From Rhytidiadelphus loreus (lineage: Eukaryota; Streptophyta; Bryopsida; Hypnales; Hylocomiaceae), in the NCBI GenBank assembly GCA_947034895.1, contig OX344762.1:25214760-25278759 (forward strand): 64,000 nucleotides of DNA. Reading direction: 5' to 3'. Below, in pieces: positions 1 through 13,312 of the stretch (positions within the stretch are counted from its first letter, which is position 1; the number at the start of each line of letters is the position of its first letter). Both the position numbers and the translations under genes were made by a program. Under the pieces are notes generated by a model. That model worked only from the letters and a program-made list of their open reading frames with translations. It ran no database searches and was not told the DNA's origin.

Positions 1-3000
1 TTAAGAGATTGTAGGTGGGACAAACTTGTTCAACCCAACTTGCAAAATGGATGGCCCTTTATTTTGCAAGCCAAATCACCGCCCCATTTTGCAAGATGAG
101 TGGTGATGCTCTCAGCTTCTACTTTCCAAATTTGACATTTGAAACCTTTTCCACAATTTTGAAATCGTTTTTGGAAAAAAAATTATAAGCTCCATCATTG
201 AAGCTATTTTCAAAGTTTCAACTCAATTATAGTTTGAAAAAGATTATATAAGTTTGAAAAAAAATTGATTTTACAAAGGTGAATCATATCTCATGGATTG
301 TTTAATATCTTGCTTTTATTTCTAAATGATGGTAAGTTTATAATTTTTGGAGTGACTCTAAAGGATAAGGAAGAATTTGAGACTACAAATGGATATTTGG
401 AGTAATGAATAACCCAAAAAAGAATTTAAAATGATTAGTTTAAGTGATCTTGTTTCATTGATGTTTTTGTGAGCTAATCATTTGGAAGCATTTTCCAAAA
501 TGTCAATAGGATTGAGAAAAGTGTTTTTACATTAGTATCAATGTCACTTTTTTCATTCATTTGCCAAAGTTTTTTTTATCTCATAGCCTACCTAATAAAG
601 TACAAAGTTTTTAAGGACAACTTTTTGACCATTAACCAATGATATCACCAAATTTATTTAAATATGACTATAATGTCTTATCTCCAAGGGCACTTCAATC
701 ATATATGAATTTATCTAAAATTTGTGTTTTCATGTTAATGGGTGTAACCTTCAGTTGATCATTGGAGCATATTCATGACTAGGCTAGGTAAGCAATTAAT
801 TCAAACTAGCACTTAAGGAATAGGTGGAATATATTTTTGCAAATTAAAGAGACAATACACTATAACTACACCATTTGCAAGAGATTCCATGTACATTTTA
901 AGTTTATTCTCTTATTTGAATGCCATAGTCTAACTAGCTTTTGTACAAATGAAGTGATTGCTAGTTCAAAAACTTGACTATTTTCTTGAATAATAAACTT
1001 CATTGAAAATTACGACTATGTTCAAGCTAGATCCATTTATCTGACTCATCCAACAATCCGTTTTAAGTCAAAAGTAGCAAGGCCTTCACCCTTGCTTAAG
1101 CAACACTAGTAAATAGAAATACTTAGGCACAATGCTCTTTTACAAGTGCAAACTTAAAAATACAAAGACACTATAATAATTCTAAAATGGACAAAAATTA
1201 TTAATTAGAAAAAAACCTATTTTCAATGCTATGTAGTTATAGCTTGCCATTGACATGAGCTCTAGCTCTTAAAATTAAGATAAATTTTAGGCATGCCAAA
1301 CCTTGGAGTTTATATTCTACAAATTATAAGTAAGGTACCAAATTGAGCACAATCCGATTCTTCATTGAGATAGAAATAGATTCTAGTACAAATCTTACTT
1401 TGTAGAAGTCTCCTATCCAATATGTTTGCAAAGAAGTCTATGACATGCCAAATTTGGTTTTTGCAATCCAACACTTTTTCTATAGGAATTATAAAAAAAA
1501 ATGAGAGTGGAAGAATCTCAAATTTCTTAGGAATTCTCCTTTATTTTGTAAAACCCAATAAGAAATTAGAAATTCATATCATTGCCCATCCTTATAGAAT
1601 GTTTCCAAAAAAAACTCGAATTTTAGAAAATCTTCAATTGCTTTTGCATACCAAGATATTTGAGATTAGTTGAATTGATAACCCTAAATGCCAAACCTTC
1701 CTTAACAAAATAAAGGATACAAATATATAAGATTTTTACAAATTTTTCCACTTCAATCCTTAATGAGCAAGGGGTAGTATAAATTTCTGAAATTGTAAAG
1801 GTGTATAGTAAAAATCCAACTTAGATCAATAATGTAATAATGACTTTCAAATAAAATTGGTAAAATACAATCCATAGAACATATCCATATAGTTACACTC
1901 TACAACTAGATTAACCAATATTTTTTCAATAAAATAAGAAATTTAAAATTCCTATAAAATTGATGGTAGATTGAATATTTGATTAAATATTTGTAATTTA
2001 TAGAACAATTTTCTTTTTTTAAATTCAAAATATTTAGTTCCTATTAAATAGTTTTTAAATATTTTATTTCATTATTTTATTCAATTGTTCAAGTTGAATT
2101 GGAATAGCCATTTTTTGAGGTCAAATACACTTGTGCCCCTTGAAGTATAGAATATTTGCAAAGAAAAGTACTTAAAATTTATACCATACAAATGTAAGAT
2201 TGACACAAGAATCTACAAACATTTTGTGTGCTTGGGACATGTTTGCATTCATTTATTGTTTAAAATTTGAATGTTTGGTCCTTTTAGGGATAAAGATGTA
2301 AAGAAAGATTGTAGTGAAGAATTGAGATTAAGTACATTGAAATAATTTTGGACTTAAAAGCATCATGTTTTTTTGAATGTTAGCTACAAAAAATCTAAAT
2401 TTTCCTTAACCTAGCTTAAAGCACATAGAATAACAAAAATGAAAAATCAAGGTGCATGAAATGAGACCCAAATTTGAGTAGTCATCCAAAAGTTATCATT
2501 TTTGATCTTGGAGCATTCTTAATTTCTAAAGTAACCCAAAAGTCATTCATTGGATACTTTTTGTCCTCCTCAATGTTTCCCCCTATACTGCTTCAAAAAG
2601 TTGACTTGCACTGAATACCCATTTATTCGCTTTGGCAAAAAATTTGTTTTTAGGTTAGATTTGTATTTCAAGATCAACACTACAAAATTTGGGGTCTCTA
2701 AGGGTCACTGGTTCTAAATTAATATGGATTTGATTTTTGCAGTTTCAACCATTTTGCAATAAATAATTAATTTTTGTGGTTTCTGCCAACTTGATAAAAA
2801 ACTATAGCAAAAAAGTTAGAGAAGCCTTTTGATTTCATGTGCCTGGTCAGTGTTTGGAAAAAAACGATGACTAATTCAAAGTTAACCAATGGTATTGAGA
2901 AATAACCTAATTGCAATTTGAAAACATCGGAAACTAATCCAATGAAAAATCTAAAAAAATTCTATTTAGAATAAAAATTAAGAAAATGACTAGATTCAAT

Positions 3001-3006
3001 TGGTAC
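1..3006. other. AT-rich non-coding DNA, no gene seen
   Basis: No frame here looks coding and I recognise no protein. The sequence is AT-rich and simple in composition. The last part, about 2540-3006, matches 19693-19890 at a divergent level (both hold the same run of words around 'caatttgaaaacat' and 'ttctatttagaat'), so it belongs to a dispersed repeat family. A single CACTA-like end at 2678, preceded by CAA, has no partner that I could find. Confidence 0.5.
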
Positions 3007-3678
3007 TTAACCCTTTAATGATGAAAGGGTGACCTTGGAAACCATTCCTTTTCATTACTTTGTAAGTCATTGGCTTAAGAAATAGCAAAAGCACTCATTG
3101 GAGAAGTCAAACTACTCTAGAAGACCTCCCTTTCTCACAACAAAATTTATGAGGAGGAATAGCTGCACCTCTGACCTACTAGAAGGATTCCCTATCATCC
3201 ATTGGACACCAAACATTGTGTCGACGTATAATCCTTAAAGGACGAAGGGGTGATCTTGGAAATCATTCCTTTCCATGATTGTGTGAATCATGGGCTTTAG
3301 AAATAGCAAAAACACTCACTAGAAGTCAAACTACTTTAGAAGACTTCCCTTTCTCACAACAAAATTTTGAGGAGGAATAGTTGCACCTTTGACCTACTAG
3401 AAGGATTTCCTGTCATCCATTGGACACCAAAATCCGTGTTGACATTTAACCCTTAAAGGACAAAGGGATGACCTTGGAATTCATCCCTTTTCATTAGCGT
3501 GTGAATCATGGGCTTTAGAAACAGTAGAAGCACTCATTGGAAAAGTCAAACTACTCTAGAAGACCTCCCCTTCTCACAACGAAATTCCGAGGAAGAATAG
3601 TTGCACCTCTGACCTACTAAAAGGATTCCCTATCATCCATTGGATGCCAAAACATCTGTGTCGATGTTCAAGGGTTAA
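3007..3678. repeat. Tandem repeat, about 220-bp unit, three copies
   Basis: Three successive copies start near 3007, 3227 and 3447. Each has a 'taaccctttaa..ggacaaaggg' start, a 'gaagtcaaactactctagaagacctccc' block, and ends with 'catccattggacaccaaa'. Copies differ by scattered substitutions and small indels. No coding potential is seen. The array ends in a degenerate third copy near 3678. Confidence 0.8.
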
Positions 3679-4870
3679 AAAACCCGGTTCAATATGAGAA
3701 TTAAAGGAAAATATCCCGAATACTGTGCCCAGCACGTTACAAGGAGCCTCCACAGCGGTTCAGCGTTAAACTGTAAACCACTCACTCCCGTAAACCACTC
3801 ACTCTCTGATGATTCTTAGAAGGAGATGATCGAGTCGCCTCGGCTTTGCGATGATTCCTGCTCCACGATATTCTGATTTGTTACCAAATTCGGCACACCC
3901 TAAATCACGAATTGCCTCCAACTGTCAAGCTTCGGAGTTTTTGGAATACTGTTTTCCTATCGTCTTTTTTTTTTTTTTTTTATCGTTGTTGGGTGCAAAT
4001 TCGTGCACCCAAAAAAACTCATTGCAATATGGGTTTTTTAACTTTACAGTCCAATCCAAGCAGTTTCAGTTTCCCAACTCGGGTGTGGAATCTGTAACTT
4101 AAGCGCTTCGAAAGTAACACTTGTCCACAGCTTTCGGATGTTCTCAGTATTAGGATAATGAAAAATCGACGGAACAACGCATCTGATCTTACTATTATTG
4201 CGAGCCCCTTTCACAAACCTCGCTCGTCCGAGGTTGTCAATCCAGAATAAGTTATCTTCTGACCTTCAATTTTCAGGGCTTCAAGATTGGCGAGACATCG
4301 CTCATGTTTGATCACACCATGGATGTCCCTTACCTCGGTAATAGAGGCTCGCCAATCTTGAGGTTTGTGCAGTTTGTGGCATCGATTAGTAAAAGATTCT
4401 TCTACTGTAGGGTTCAGTTTCTAGTAAAGTAGCTGAATTCATTCGAGGCAGGCATGCTCAACAGTAATTCTTAAAAGAAAAGAAAGAATTTCACGTGCAG
4501 AACAGCTGCCGAACACTCTGTCTGTAGCACCATCTCCCACCTTAAACTGGGGGAGATGAAACGCCGCCGATGCAGTGGGCCCTGAATCCCCGGAAGTGGG
4601 CTGATGAATGGTCAAACAAGTCGTATCTAGACGGATGATTTTCATCCAAACGGATGACTCTTTTTTAGAGTTCTTTCAGTTTGCATCAAACAGTGACAGC
4701 AGAGGTGAACCAACCCCCTTTTTTCATCCTCCCAAGTCATTCTAGGGGTGCTTGTAAAAAAAAGATCCCTTATTTTGTGCTTGATCGATTTATCTTCGTT
4801 ACCTCTCTTAGCTGAAATAAAGCCTTTGATTGCTAATATGAATTCAAAATTTGCAAATTTTATCACACGT
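3679..4870. other. Higher-GC, possibly low-copy segment with a short hairpin
   Basis: This stretch has a more balanced base composition than its surroundings and lacks the repeat words seen on both sides, so it may be low-copy host DNA. I could not assign a protein. A stem is formed by the segment ending GATTGGCGAG near 4294 and its complement CTCGCCAATC near 4349, spanning about 4279-4363. A T-run sits at 3965-3981. Short frames at 4439-4866 on the minus strand have no recognisable motif. Confidence 0.35.
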
Positions 4871-4899
4871 GGAAAATAAAATGTTCATGCGTTTTCCCT

Positions 4900-6420
4900 A
4901 GGGGTAAAATTGGGGACAAGTGAGGGTGGTGGTTCACCCCAGCCTCATCAAACATCATGGTGTAAAGTCCCTCATTAGAGAACTACAAAATTTTCTAGAG
5001 AAAAAGATGCTAAATCCACAAAAGATGCCTTTTTAATGTATTAACAATGCCTACATCATGTGCTCTTGATTTTTGAATTTTAGCCTTTAAGATGATGTTT
5101 AGGGTTTTTGAGCACAACTAACAAAATAAAGAAAATTGAGTCTACTTTCTATTCCAGTTTGAATTTTTTGTAAATTTTTTAAAATTCCATAGTTTATAGC
5201 AATTTGAACTATAGGTCTATTATCATGTTCTATTAAGTTTAATTATTATAGAATGATATGGAAATTTGGTTATAGAATGTTATATTACACCATAATATAC
5301 ACCAATGAACAAATTTTAAGAGTTTTTTGAGTTTATTTTGTATTTGATATGAATTTATTTATTTCAAAATTTCATAATAATTTCAAATTTTCCAAAAAAA
5401 ATTCTGAAATTTTTAAAGCATCTTTGAAAAATAAAAAATAAAAATTCTATTCATTTTCAATGACAAAATGAAGCATCCAAGATCAAAGACTTTATTGTTT
5501 GCCCCCACAAACATTGACTTTGGTAGTTTAATAGGGTAAACTTTGAAAGGATGAACCTGTGGTCAAACTTTAGAATCCTTGAATCTGAATGGTTCATTTT
5601 GTGACTAAATTTAAATGAAATTTTTTAATTTTATTTTCAAAGATGTAATCATATAGCTTCTATAAGTAATAAAAATTTCAATTTCTAAGAATTTTTAAAC
5701 ACTAGTTAAAGTGGTTGGCCTTCTTGAAAATTGACTTTTATAATTCCAAAATATCCAAAACCTCACAAGTGACCTCAAGGTCCTATGCACCTAGTACAAG
5801 TTCATATTTTTAATTTTTTTGGTGAAAATTTGAAATTATTATGAGTTCTTGAAGAAGAAGTGAAAAAATTCATATCCAATACAAAATAAGCTAAAAAAAT
5901 CTGAAAATTTCTCTATGGACATACACTATAGTGTAGAACATCATGGTGTAATCCAAATTCCCATGTCCCTCTATGATTAAAAAAAACAATAGACCTTGGT
6001 AATAGGCCCAGAGTTCAAATGGTCATAAAATATTTAATTTTGAGGATTTCCCTAAATTTTCAAATTAGAGTAGAAACTAGACTTAGTAAGCTTTATTTCA
6101 TTAGTTGGGCTCAAATTCAATAAAGATCAATTTTTATCGCTAAAGAGTAAATGCAGAACAAGTTGGTAGGAGTTACCAAGTATACTAAAAAGGCATCTTT
6201 TAAGATATGTGGATTTAGCATCTACTTCTCTAAAATATTCTCTAGTTCTTCAATTAAGGGCTTTCAAATTAAAAGTGTTTGGTTGCACCAGGTTTTGGAG
6301 TTGGTTGGAAATGCTAGTTGTAATAACAAGAAGAGTAGATCATTCTTCATCACATCCAACACAACATCAGAAACGATGAGGAGTTGGGAAAGCTTCTGTC
6401 CGGTGTGACTATTGCCTATG
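4900..6420. repeat. Dispersed AT-rich repeat, copy a
   Basis: The phrase 'gaacatcatggtgtaa' and the following few hundred bases recur in divergent form at 14380-15250 and 19000-19870. The shared order is a block with 'aatttctaagaattttt', the 'aacatcat.gtgtaa' core, a block with 'gagtagaaactag', then 'aaaaaggcatctttt'. There is no open frame or terminal structure that I can define, so the class of element is unknown. It was probably interrupted downstream by the CACTA element that starts at 6672. Confidence 0.55.
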
Positions 6421-6949
6421 GAGGTGTGCTACCTAATATGCCCAACTTGTTGCTACCAAAGAAATACATTGCGTTGCGGGGGTTGGGGTTGGGAAGTGAA
6501 GCCTAACAAAGAGAAGTAAACTAGCAAAAGCTGAAAAAGCTACCAAAGAGTGAACATGCACTCCATTTTTGAATGGTGTTTTATAACATTGTCATTTTCA
6601 AGAACTCTAAACTAACTCCTTAATATATGTTTTAGTCTAGTTTCTTGTCCATAAAATTTGTTTTGAATCAACACTACAACAAAACTAGTGTTTTATGACT
6701 GCAAAAAACGACTGCAGTTAGTCATAAAATAAAAAAATATGACTGGCGTAGAAATCACTGTAGATGACTCGGAATATGACTGCAGCAGTCGTTTAGAAGC
6801 AGTCGCTTCAGACATCAGTCATATTGGCAGTCATATAAGTTGAGGGGTATAAATACCCATAATTAGCCATAGTATGCCAACAAGGCGTATATTTTGACTT
6901 TCTTTGACTTTTTCTTTAGCTGCCCGGATAAATGAAAAAATCCTACGTG

Positions 6950-7270
6950 GAATATGACTGCATTGAGTCATATTTTTTGATGACGTGGAATATGACTACT
7001 CAGTCATATTTTGTGGAATATGACTGCATTGAGTCATATTTTTTGATGACGTGGAATATGACTGCTCAGTCATATTTTGTGGAATAAGACTATGTTGAGT
7101 CATACTTTTTGATGACGTGGAATATGATTGTGGTCAGTCATATTTTGTGGAATATGACTGCGGTGAGTCATATTTTTTGATGATTTGTAAAATGACTCTT
7201 CTCAGTCATATTTTTTGATGATTTGTAAAACGACTCTTCTTAGTCATATTTTTCAGTCATATTGAGAGCA
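6950..7270. repeat. Subterminal tandem repeats of the CACTA element
   Basis: Successive units of about 65 bp alternate ATATGACTGC and GAGTCATATTTT, separated by TTTTGATGACGTGG. Each unit is a short inverted motif pair. The reverse complement of the motif appears near the other end (8535-8645). Such arrays are the usual docking sites for the CACTA accessory protein TnpA; binding itself is inferred. Confidence 0.8.
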
Positions 7271-8054
7271 CCTAGTCATTTTTTGAAAATTATTATAATC
7301 ATTTTGTGACTCCAAGTAGTCATTTTTTTTATTGATATGTATTTTGAACTATGAATTGAACAAATCATACAACAATTGTACGATACCTAAGCATATTTGC
7401 AATCATACATTAAAATGATTTAACAATTGAATAAAAGATTTCATGTAGTTAAAAACAAATACATATGATTTTAAAGATATACAAGAAACAATTATATTGG
7501 AGAGGAAATATATAAGAAGGAATATGACTCCTTTCAATGACATTTATAATTTATTAGTTACAAATACAAAATATGTATATCACAATGAATTATTTACACA
7601 AGTCAATAGAGACTATATTTCTTACAATAATATGAAGTGAGTTGCAAGTAGCCTCCAACGACTTTGTTCCAATTTTATTGCCTGCATATACAATTAAAGA
7701 AATAGAAAGTTAATTTTTAATGAACACACAACAAAGCTCAATCTTCAAAATTTTACAACAATAGAAAATATGTAATACAAATTTAGGATAAGAAGAAAAA
7801 CAATGGTGATGCAAGGAACAAGAAGAAAAAAAGCAACAAGTGCTAAAAGATAACAAGTCAACAAATACAAGTTAAAATGCACAAGAAACAATAAGGAGCA
7901 ACTACTAAGAGGTAACAAGAAACAACAAAAAAGAATTAAAATGCAACAAAAAGAAACAAGAAACAAAAAGAGAGAACAAAAAGTAAGAAAGAAGAAATAA
8001 GAAGAAGAAAGAACTAAGATGCAAGAAAAAAAACAAGAAGTAAGAGTGAAGATG

Positions 8055-8335
8055 CAACAAAACACAACAACTAAGAAACAAGAGTGAACTCAAGATGCAA
8101 CAAAACACAACAATTAAGAAACAAGAGTGAACTCAAAATGCAACAAAACACAACTAAAAAACAAGAGTGAACTCAAAGAGACAAGAGACAACAAAAGGTA
8201 AGGAAGAAGAGTAAAAAGAAGTAGTGGCTAGGATTTCAAAACCCTAAAAAAATGACGGTTAGGGTTTCAAAACCCTAAAAAGTGGTGGCTAGGGTTTCAA
8301 AACCCTTAAAAAGTGGTGTTTAGGTTTCAAAATTT
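8055..8335. repeat. Two internal minisatellites in the CACTA element
   Basis: From 8055 a 43-bp unit starting 'caacaaaacacaac' repeats three times (8055, 8098, 8141). From about 8224 to 8335 a unit of about 35 bp repeats roughly four times; each copy holds the palindrome-like core TTAGGGTTTCAAAACCCTAA. The core resembles the plant telomere heptamer by chance or descent, but no tandem TTTAGGG run is present. Confidence 0.75.
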
Positions 8336-8667
8336 TAAACAATGTCTTGTCTATATTTTTTTTGATTGCCCATGTTTTTTTTAGGTTGCCCAAAAACAAA
8401 AAAATGTTACTACCATTAAAATATGACTAATAATATAATTCAATGTTTTCAAACGAGTTCCCTACCATTCCCTATGAAATACTTTGGTGTTCCCAACGGA
8501 CGTATAATATACGCCCGTGATGTACAAGACCCAAAAACGACTGGCAGTCATATTTTGCAGTCATATTTCTCCCCTAGGTATTGACCTTCAAAAATATGAC
8601 TGCAAGTAGTCGCCAGTCATCTTCAGTCATATTTTTGCAGTCATAAAACACTGCCGTTGTTGTAGTG

Positions 8668-9436
8668 CAAGTTGGGGATATTAGTGCATTTCACATTGGT
8701 GCCCTTATAGATGCAATTACAAAAGCAAAATATCCTTTAAGCCATCATGGATTCAATAGGTCTATTATTCATTTTCTACACTTGATTAGATGATAGGGAA
8801 TGTGGTGAACTTTAGTTGTCAACATGGGGACAATTGTAATGACTATGGTTAAAAAAAAATTCTCCATTTTCTTGACATTGATTTTCATTCCAGAACTGGA
8901 AGGGCACTTGAATTACCAACGTATTTTTGTGATGGATGATAAGTAGTTGTAGATTCCACCTGTAGTTGAATTTTAGCCAGATAACATTGCAAGTATGGCA
9001 TTTTTATGTCAACTTTGCTCAGCAACTTTGTTAATGTTCTTGCAAGATGTGCCTAGTGATTGCAACCTACTTGTTAATTTGTCTGTCAAAATTGAAATCA
9101 TACTATCGAGTTTCTTGTTTTTTTATTAAAGAACTCATGCCAGGACGACCTATGTACCTATGTATTGCATCTATTTAATTATCTACTTGAATTTTGCAGG
9201 CACAAATAGGACCTATGTTTAGGACAAGCCCCAATGTTTGCAAAACCGTTGTAAGTAGGTTCCTCTACCTTGATCTTCTAGACAAGTTAGCTTAGCTTGC
9301 GTTTCTACTACTTGACTATGGAAAAGAGTCACTTAACCTTGCAATCCACTGAATTTGTTGTTTGTTGATGCAATGATTGTTGTGTGCTCCTTAATGATGC
9401 CTTTATGTTTATACTTTGATTGTGCTACAATGCCAA
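8668..9436. other. Spacer between two CACTA elements
   Basis: About 770 bp of mixed composition with no recognisable gene. It reads as one stretch of older sequence that received a CACTA element on each side, both at CAA. Confidence 0.4.
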
Positions 9437-12400
9437 CACTATAAGAAAACTATGTTTTTGGAGATTTAGACATCCGCACATCTCTGTTGACGTTTTTCTA
9501 CGTCTGCAAGAACGTCTGAAAAATTGCGTCCCGCGCAAACGTGCCAAAAACATTGAAAATCTGGTCAGACATCACAAATTTTCCACTAGACATCACAAAA
9601 AACATGGGTCAACGGGGTCTTGAAAGGTCGCCATGTGGCTACCACCTAAGTGCCATGTATGCGCGGGAAGCCATGTAGGATTTTTTTTCCATCCATTCCC
9701 GTCCATGACATGGCATCTGAGCTCGGGGGGGGGGGGCATTTAGAGTGTCCATTAGAAACCATGTGCGAACAAAACTTTGGACCCCTTATATACTTTTTGA
9801 ATTTGGAATTAAAACAAAATTAAAAAAATATGAATAGATTTTCCTACTTTGAAAGTTTATGTTTTGAATTATTGATATTTTATTTGTTAATAATAATTAG
9901 TTACAAATTTTGAAGTAAAAAGATACACTATAGAACTGAAAAATAACTTTCACACCCCAATATTATATAAGAAAAAATTGTCTAAAAAATGAACAAAAAA
10001 TTCCTAAAAATAACTCATTATTGAAAGCTCATTTTGAGTTGAATATTGACTCAATGGTCATCTAAATGTGTCCTCTTTAATTATTTGAGTTGAAAAATAT
10101 GCCATTTTAGTTCATTTTCAACCTCTTATAGAAATCATTTCATATTTTATTTGAGTTGGAAATTTTGGCAATAGAAAGCTATAGTCATTATTAAACAATG
10201 TTCAAAATTTTAGGTTGAAATTATAGTTTATTAAAAACCACTTGTTTGCAAGTGGTTTGTTATAGTAGAACTAAGTGCACTCCTCGAGCATCTGAGGTGG
10301 CATTTGACATTGCCTTTAGTAAGGATGATGTGGCATGCACGTCAGCACATTTCTTTGCCACATCAACGCATTTTCCTGTTGTTTAAGAAATTTAATATTG
10401 TTTTTGAAGACAACAACTTAGACGTCTAGACATTTTCTAAGAGGTCATTGTAGATATCCAGGCATTTATTGAGACGTCAACTTAAACATCTAGATGTTTT
10501 GGGATGTCATTGTAGATGTCTTCATTTCACCATGAATATTTCTTGCAATGTACAATTTGATTTAGAAGAACAAAATGATGTCACCTTTGACATTTATGTG
10601 GTCGAATGCACTATTTGGGATAATGTCAATATGGACAATTACATAAGTCCTACATAATGCACATCCAAATTTCATAATATATAATACAACATTTCATATA
10701 TAGTACACCATATATAATATACCATACATAATATACCATATACAATATGCCATACAAAATACATTGTACTAAAAATTATGTCATATGACTCCAAATGTAT
10801 TTCAAAAATGTCCAATACAACATGTCATACATAGTACACCATATACAATACAAAATATACCACACAAAATACACCATATTTAAATATTATAGTACATGGC
10901 TTCAAAAGCCACTTGATGTGATTCTATAAAGAAGAGAAGACGACCTCTTTATACAAGAGGGGTGGTGGAAAGTTAAACAAACAATATGGGATATAGAAAA
11001 ACACAAGAATTGTTACAAGTAGAATTGCAGACTACATTTAAACGTTTAGACATTTTCTGAGACGCCATGGAAAACATCAAAAATACATGTTGATGTCTCC
11101 TATGATGTTGGTATCAACACTAATATATAAGTAGATGTCGTAGGTAGTTGTCTTTGCAAACTTAGACACCAATCAAAAAACATTAGTGTAGACATTTGTA
11201 GTTCTCATATATGGTGTTAAGGCATTGCATACAATTGATTAGATCAATGCTCTAAATGATACCAAGCAATGTATCATGCGAGGAATACATCTTGGCAAAG
11301 GCCTAGAGATGGAAGGGATGTGGAGTTTTTTGTCTATAGTCAAGGCTCTTGCAACCACAAAGAGTTGTTTGTTATCCACCCTAAGTAAGATTCTTACCTT
11401 TTGCGGAATGGTTGACATTCATGAAAAAGGAAATTGAACATTTTGGAAAGTTGTGTGCCGAACAAAGGTTAGGAGTAATGGAAGGTACTATACTCTACTC
11501 AATCCATCATGAACATGGTTCAATTGCAAAATGATAGGGACTTTGATGAACTACAACCAATGCAAGAAATTGAGGTATCAATGTAGCATCCCATAGATGA
11601 AAGAAGAGCCTACTTTGTCGTTGTAGGCGACAACACAATTTCTGAGGTTGAAGCTTAATACGTTCACGTCCTTTGTATATATGTGTGATAGCTTGCAAAT
11701 GTCATGTAGAATATTTGAAGGATAGGGCAATTTGTCTACTTCTATGTCTCCTACAAGGAACTGTTGTCTTGAAAACATTCATCGGGTGACAAAAGTAATG
11801 ATTGTGGATGATGGGTGTAATGTGTATGTGACATCATCTGAATAGGGAAGGTTCACTATAAGAACCCGCTTTTTTTTGGACGTTAGCAACAAACAAGGAT
11901 GTTTTTCAAAACACAAGCATAAAGATGGGGTTGCAGCCATAGGAGGTAGAATTGAGTTAGATGTTTAAAAAAGCGTTTGCATGTCACAGGTGGAACAAGT
12001 TGATGTCTTATGCAACGGTAATGTTCTAAAAGACATTATGAAAAACATAGTTGTGTTTTGTACAACGTCCAAGAAAACACAGAAATGCCACGTTAGCAAG
12101 AGCTTTTGGTTTAACTTTGGTTAAATTAGAGAAAGTTACTATGGATTGAGGTAAAACCTTGACCAAATGTAAAATGCAAGGGAAGGTCAGCCATTAGACA
12201 TTTAAAAAATAATAAAAATTTAATTTTAAAAAAATTTAAAAAGTGCCAACTGATGTGGCATTTGATTGATATGGCATTCAACTAGGATGAGGTGGCATGC
12301 CACATCAACACACCTAGACGCTATTCAAAAAATTTAATAGTGTTTTTTTAGACATCAATTGAGACATCAATTGAGACATCAATTGAGACATCAATTGAGA

Positions 12401-13309
12401 CATCAATTGAGACATCAATTGAGACGTCTAGATGTTTTTTGCGATCTCAACTAAGACGTCAATTAAGATGTCAAGTTTGACAACTTTGTATAATTTTGAA
12501 AAATTACATATCCCATATAATTTGTCATGCCTCCTACTGCCCTACTTGTATAAATAGTATGTCTTTTCATGTCTATTTACACATAATAATTGGCTTTTAA
12601 GTCATATGACATAAATACCAAATATTGTGTATGGCGTATTGTGTATAATGTATTTTGTATTATATATAGGCTATTTTTTATGTTGTATGTCAAAGTTGAT
12701 GTTGCAAAATGTTTGGATGTCAAAGCTGACATCTTTGGAAAATGGTTGAAAAGACATCTAAATAGATGTCGCCAAAAACAATATAAATTTTTTTGTTGAC
12801 GTCTAAGTTGATGTTGCTCAGAACAACATTAATCTTCTCAGACAATGTGACGTCAGATGCCACATCAGCATTTTTCATGTCCAAGTCATTGAATTTCCAT
12901 GTTATATATCACGTCAGATGCTACATTAGCTTTTTTCTCCAAACTACTTGCCCATTATCTTTTTTTTTCACCTTGGGCTATTATTTTTTCCTAGACCACA
13001 GTAATTTTTATTAATTTAACGACGATTAAAATGGACTAGGAATGCTGATGTGGCAATGATTGTTTTCTCGAACAATCTTTGAAACATCATTATGTTTGCA
13101 TTCATGTCTTTAACAGCATAGTTGTTTTTGCTAGCACCTACATATTGTGACCATAATTTTCCTCTATTTTCTACAACATCCACATAAATGTACACTTTCG
13201 TTGCATCTGTCTAGTAAACATTTCAATGTTCTTTTGGACATAGCATGTGCATCTTAGACACGCTACATTTTTGGTCAGACATCCAAAAAAACAAGTTTTT
13301 CTTATAGTG
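9437..13309. mobile_element. Compound CACTA element, 3873 bp, second pair of ends inside
   Basis: The outer ends both read CACTATAAGAAAA inward and are flanked by CAA at 9434-9436 and 13310-13312. Inside lies a second left-type end (CACTATAAGAACCC, from 11854) and a mutated right-type end finishing near 11216 (inward CACCATATATGAGAAC). Neither inner end makes a matching 3-bp duplication with an outer end. Subterminal motifs based on 'agacatc/gacgtc' fill the regions next to all four ends. No transposase frame is seen. The simplest reading is two related elements side by side, about 640 bp apart, that moved as one unit. Confidence 0.85.
12352..12424. repeat. 12-bp tandem repeat inside the CACTA element
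   Basis: The unit AGACATCAATTG is repeated six times almost without error, then runs into AGACGTC. The unit is a version of the subterminal motif of this CACTA family, so the array looks like a recent local expansion of that motif. Confidence 0.9.
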
Positions 13310-13312
13310 CAA

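Larger units (their letters stand above)
6672..8667. mobile_element. Non-autonomous CACTA (En/Spm) element, 1996 bp
   Basis: Both ends begin CACTACAACAA when read inward, and the similarity continues through the shared block GTGTTTTATGACTGC. The element is flanked by the 3-bp direct repeat CAA at 6669-6671 and 8668-8670, the size expected for CACTA insertions. No transposase frame is present, so it must have been moved in trans. Both subterminal regions are packed with short motifs of the type 'TATGACTGC..AGTCATA', as expected for binding sites of a TnpA-like protein. The low-complexity frame on the minus strand at 7745-8065 is not a gene. Confidence 0.93.

Noticed and set aside
2678..2700. 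Lone CACTAC-type end after CAA (also at 42504)
   Set aside because: No inverted partner with a matching duplication was found, so an element cannot be defined.
7745..8108. Long Phe/Leu/Ser-rich frame on the minus strand
   Set aside because: It arises from simple 'aacaagaa' repeats inside the CACTA element.
8224..8335. Interstitial telomere repeat
   Set aside because: TTAGGG-like words occur once or twice per 35-bp unit and not as a head-to-tail TTTAGGG run.
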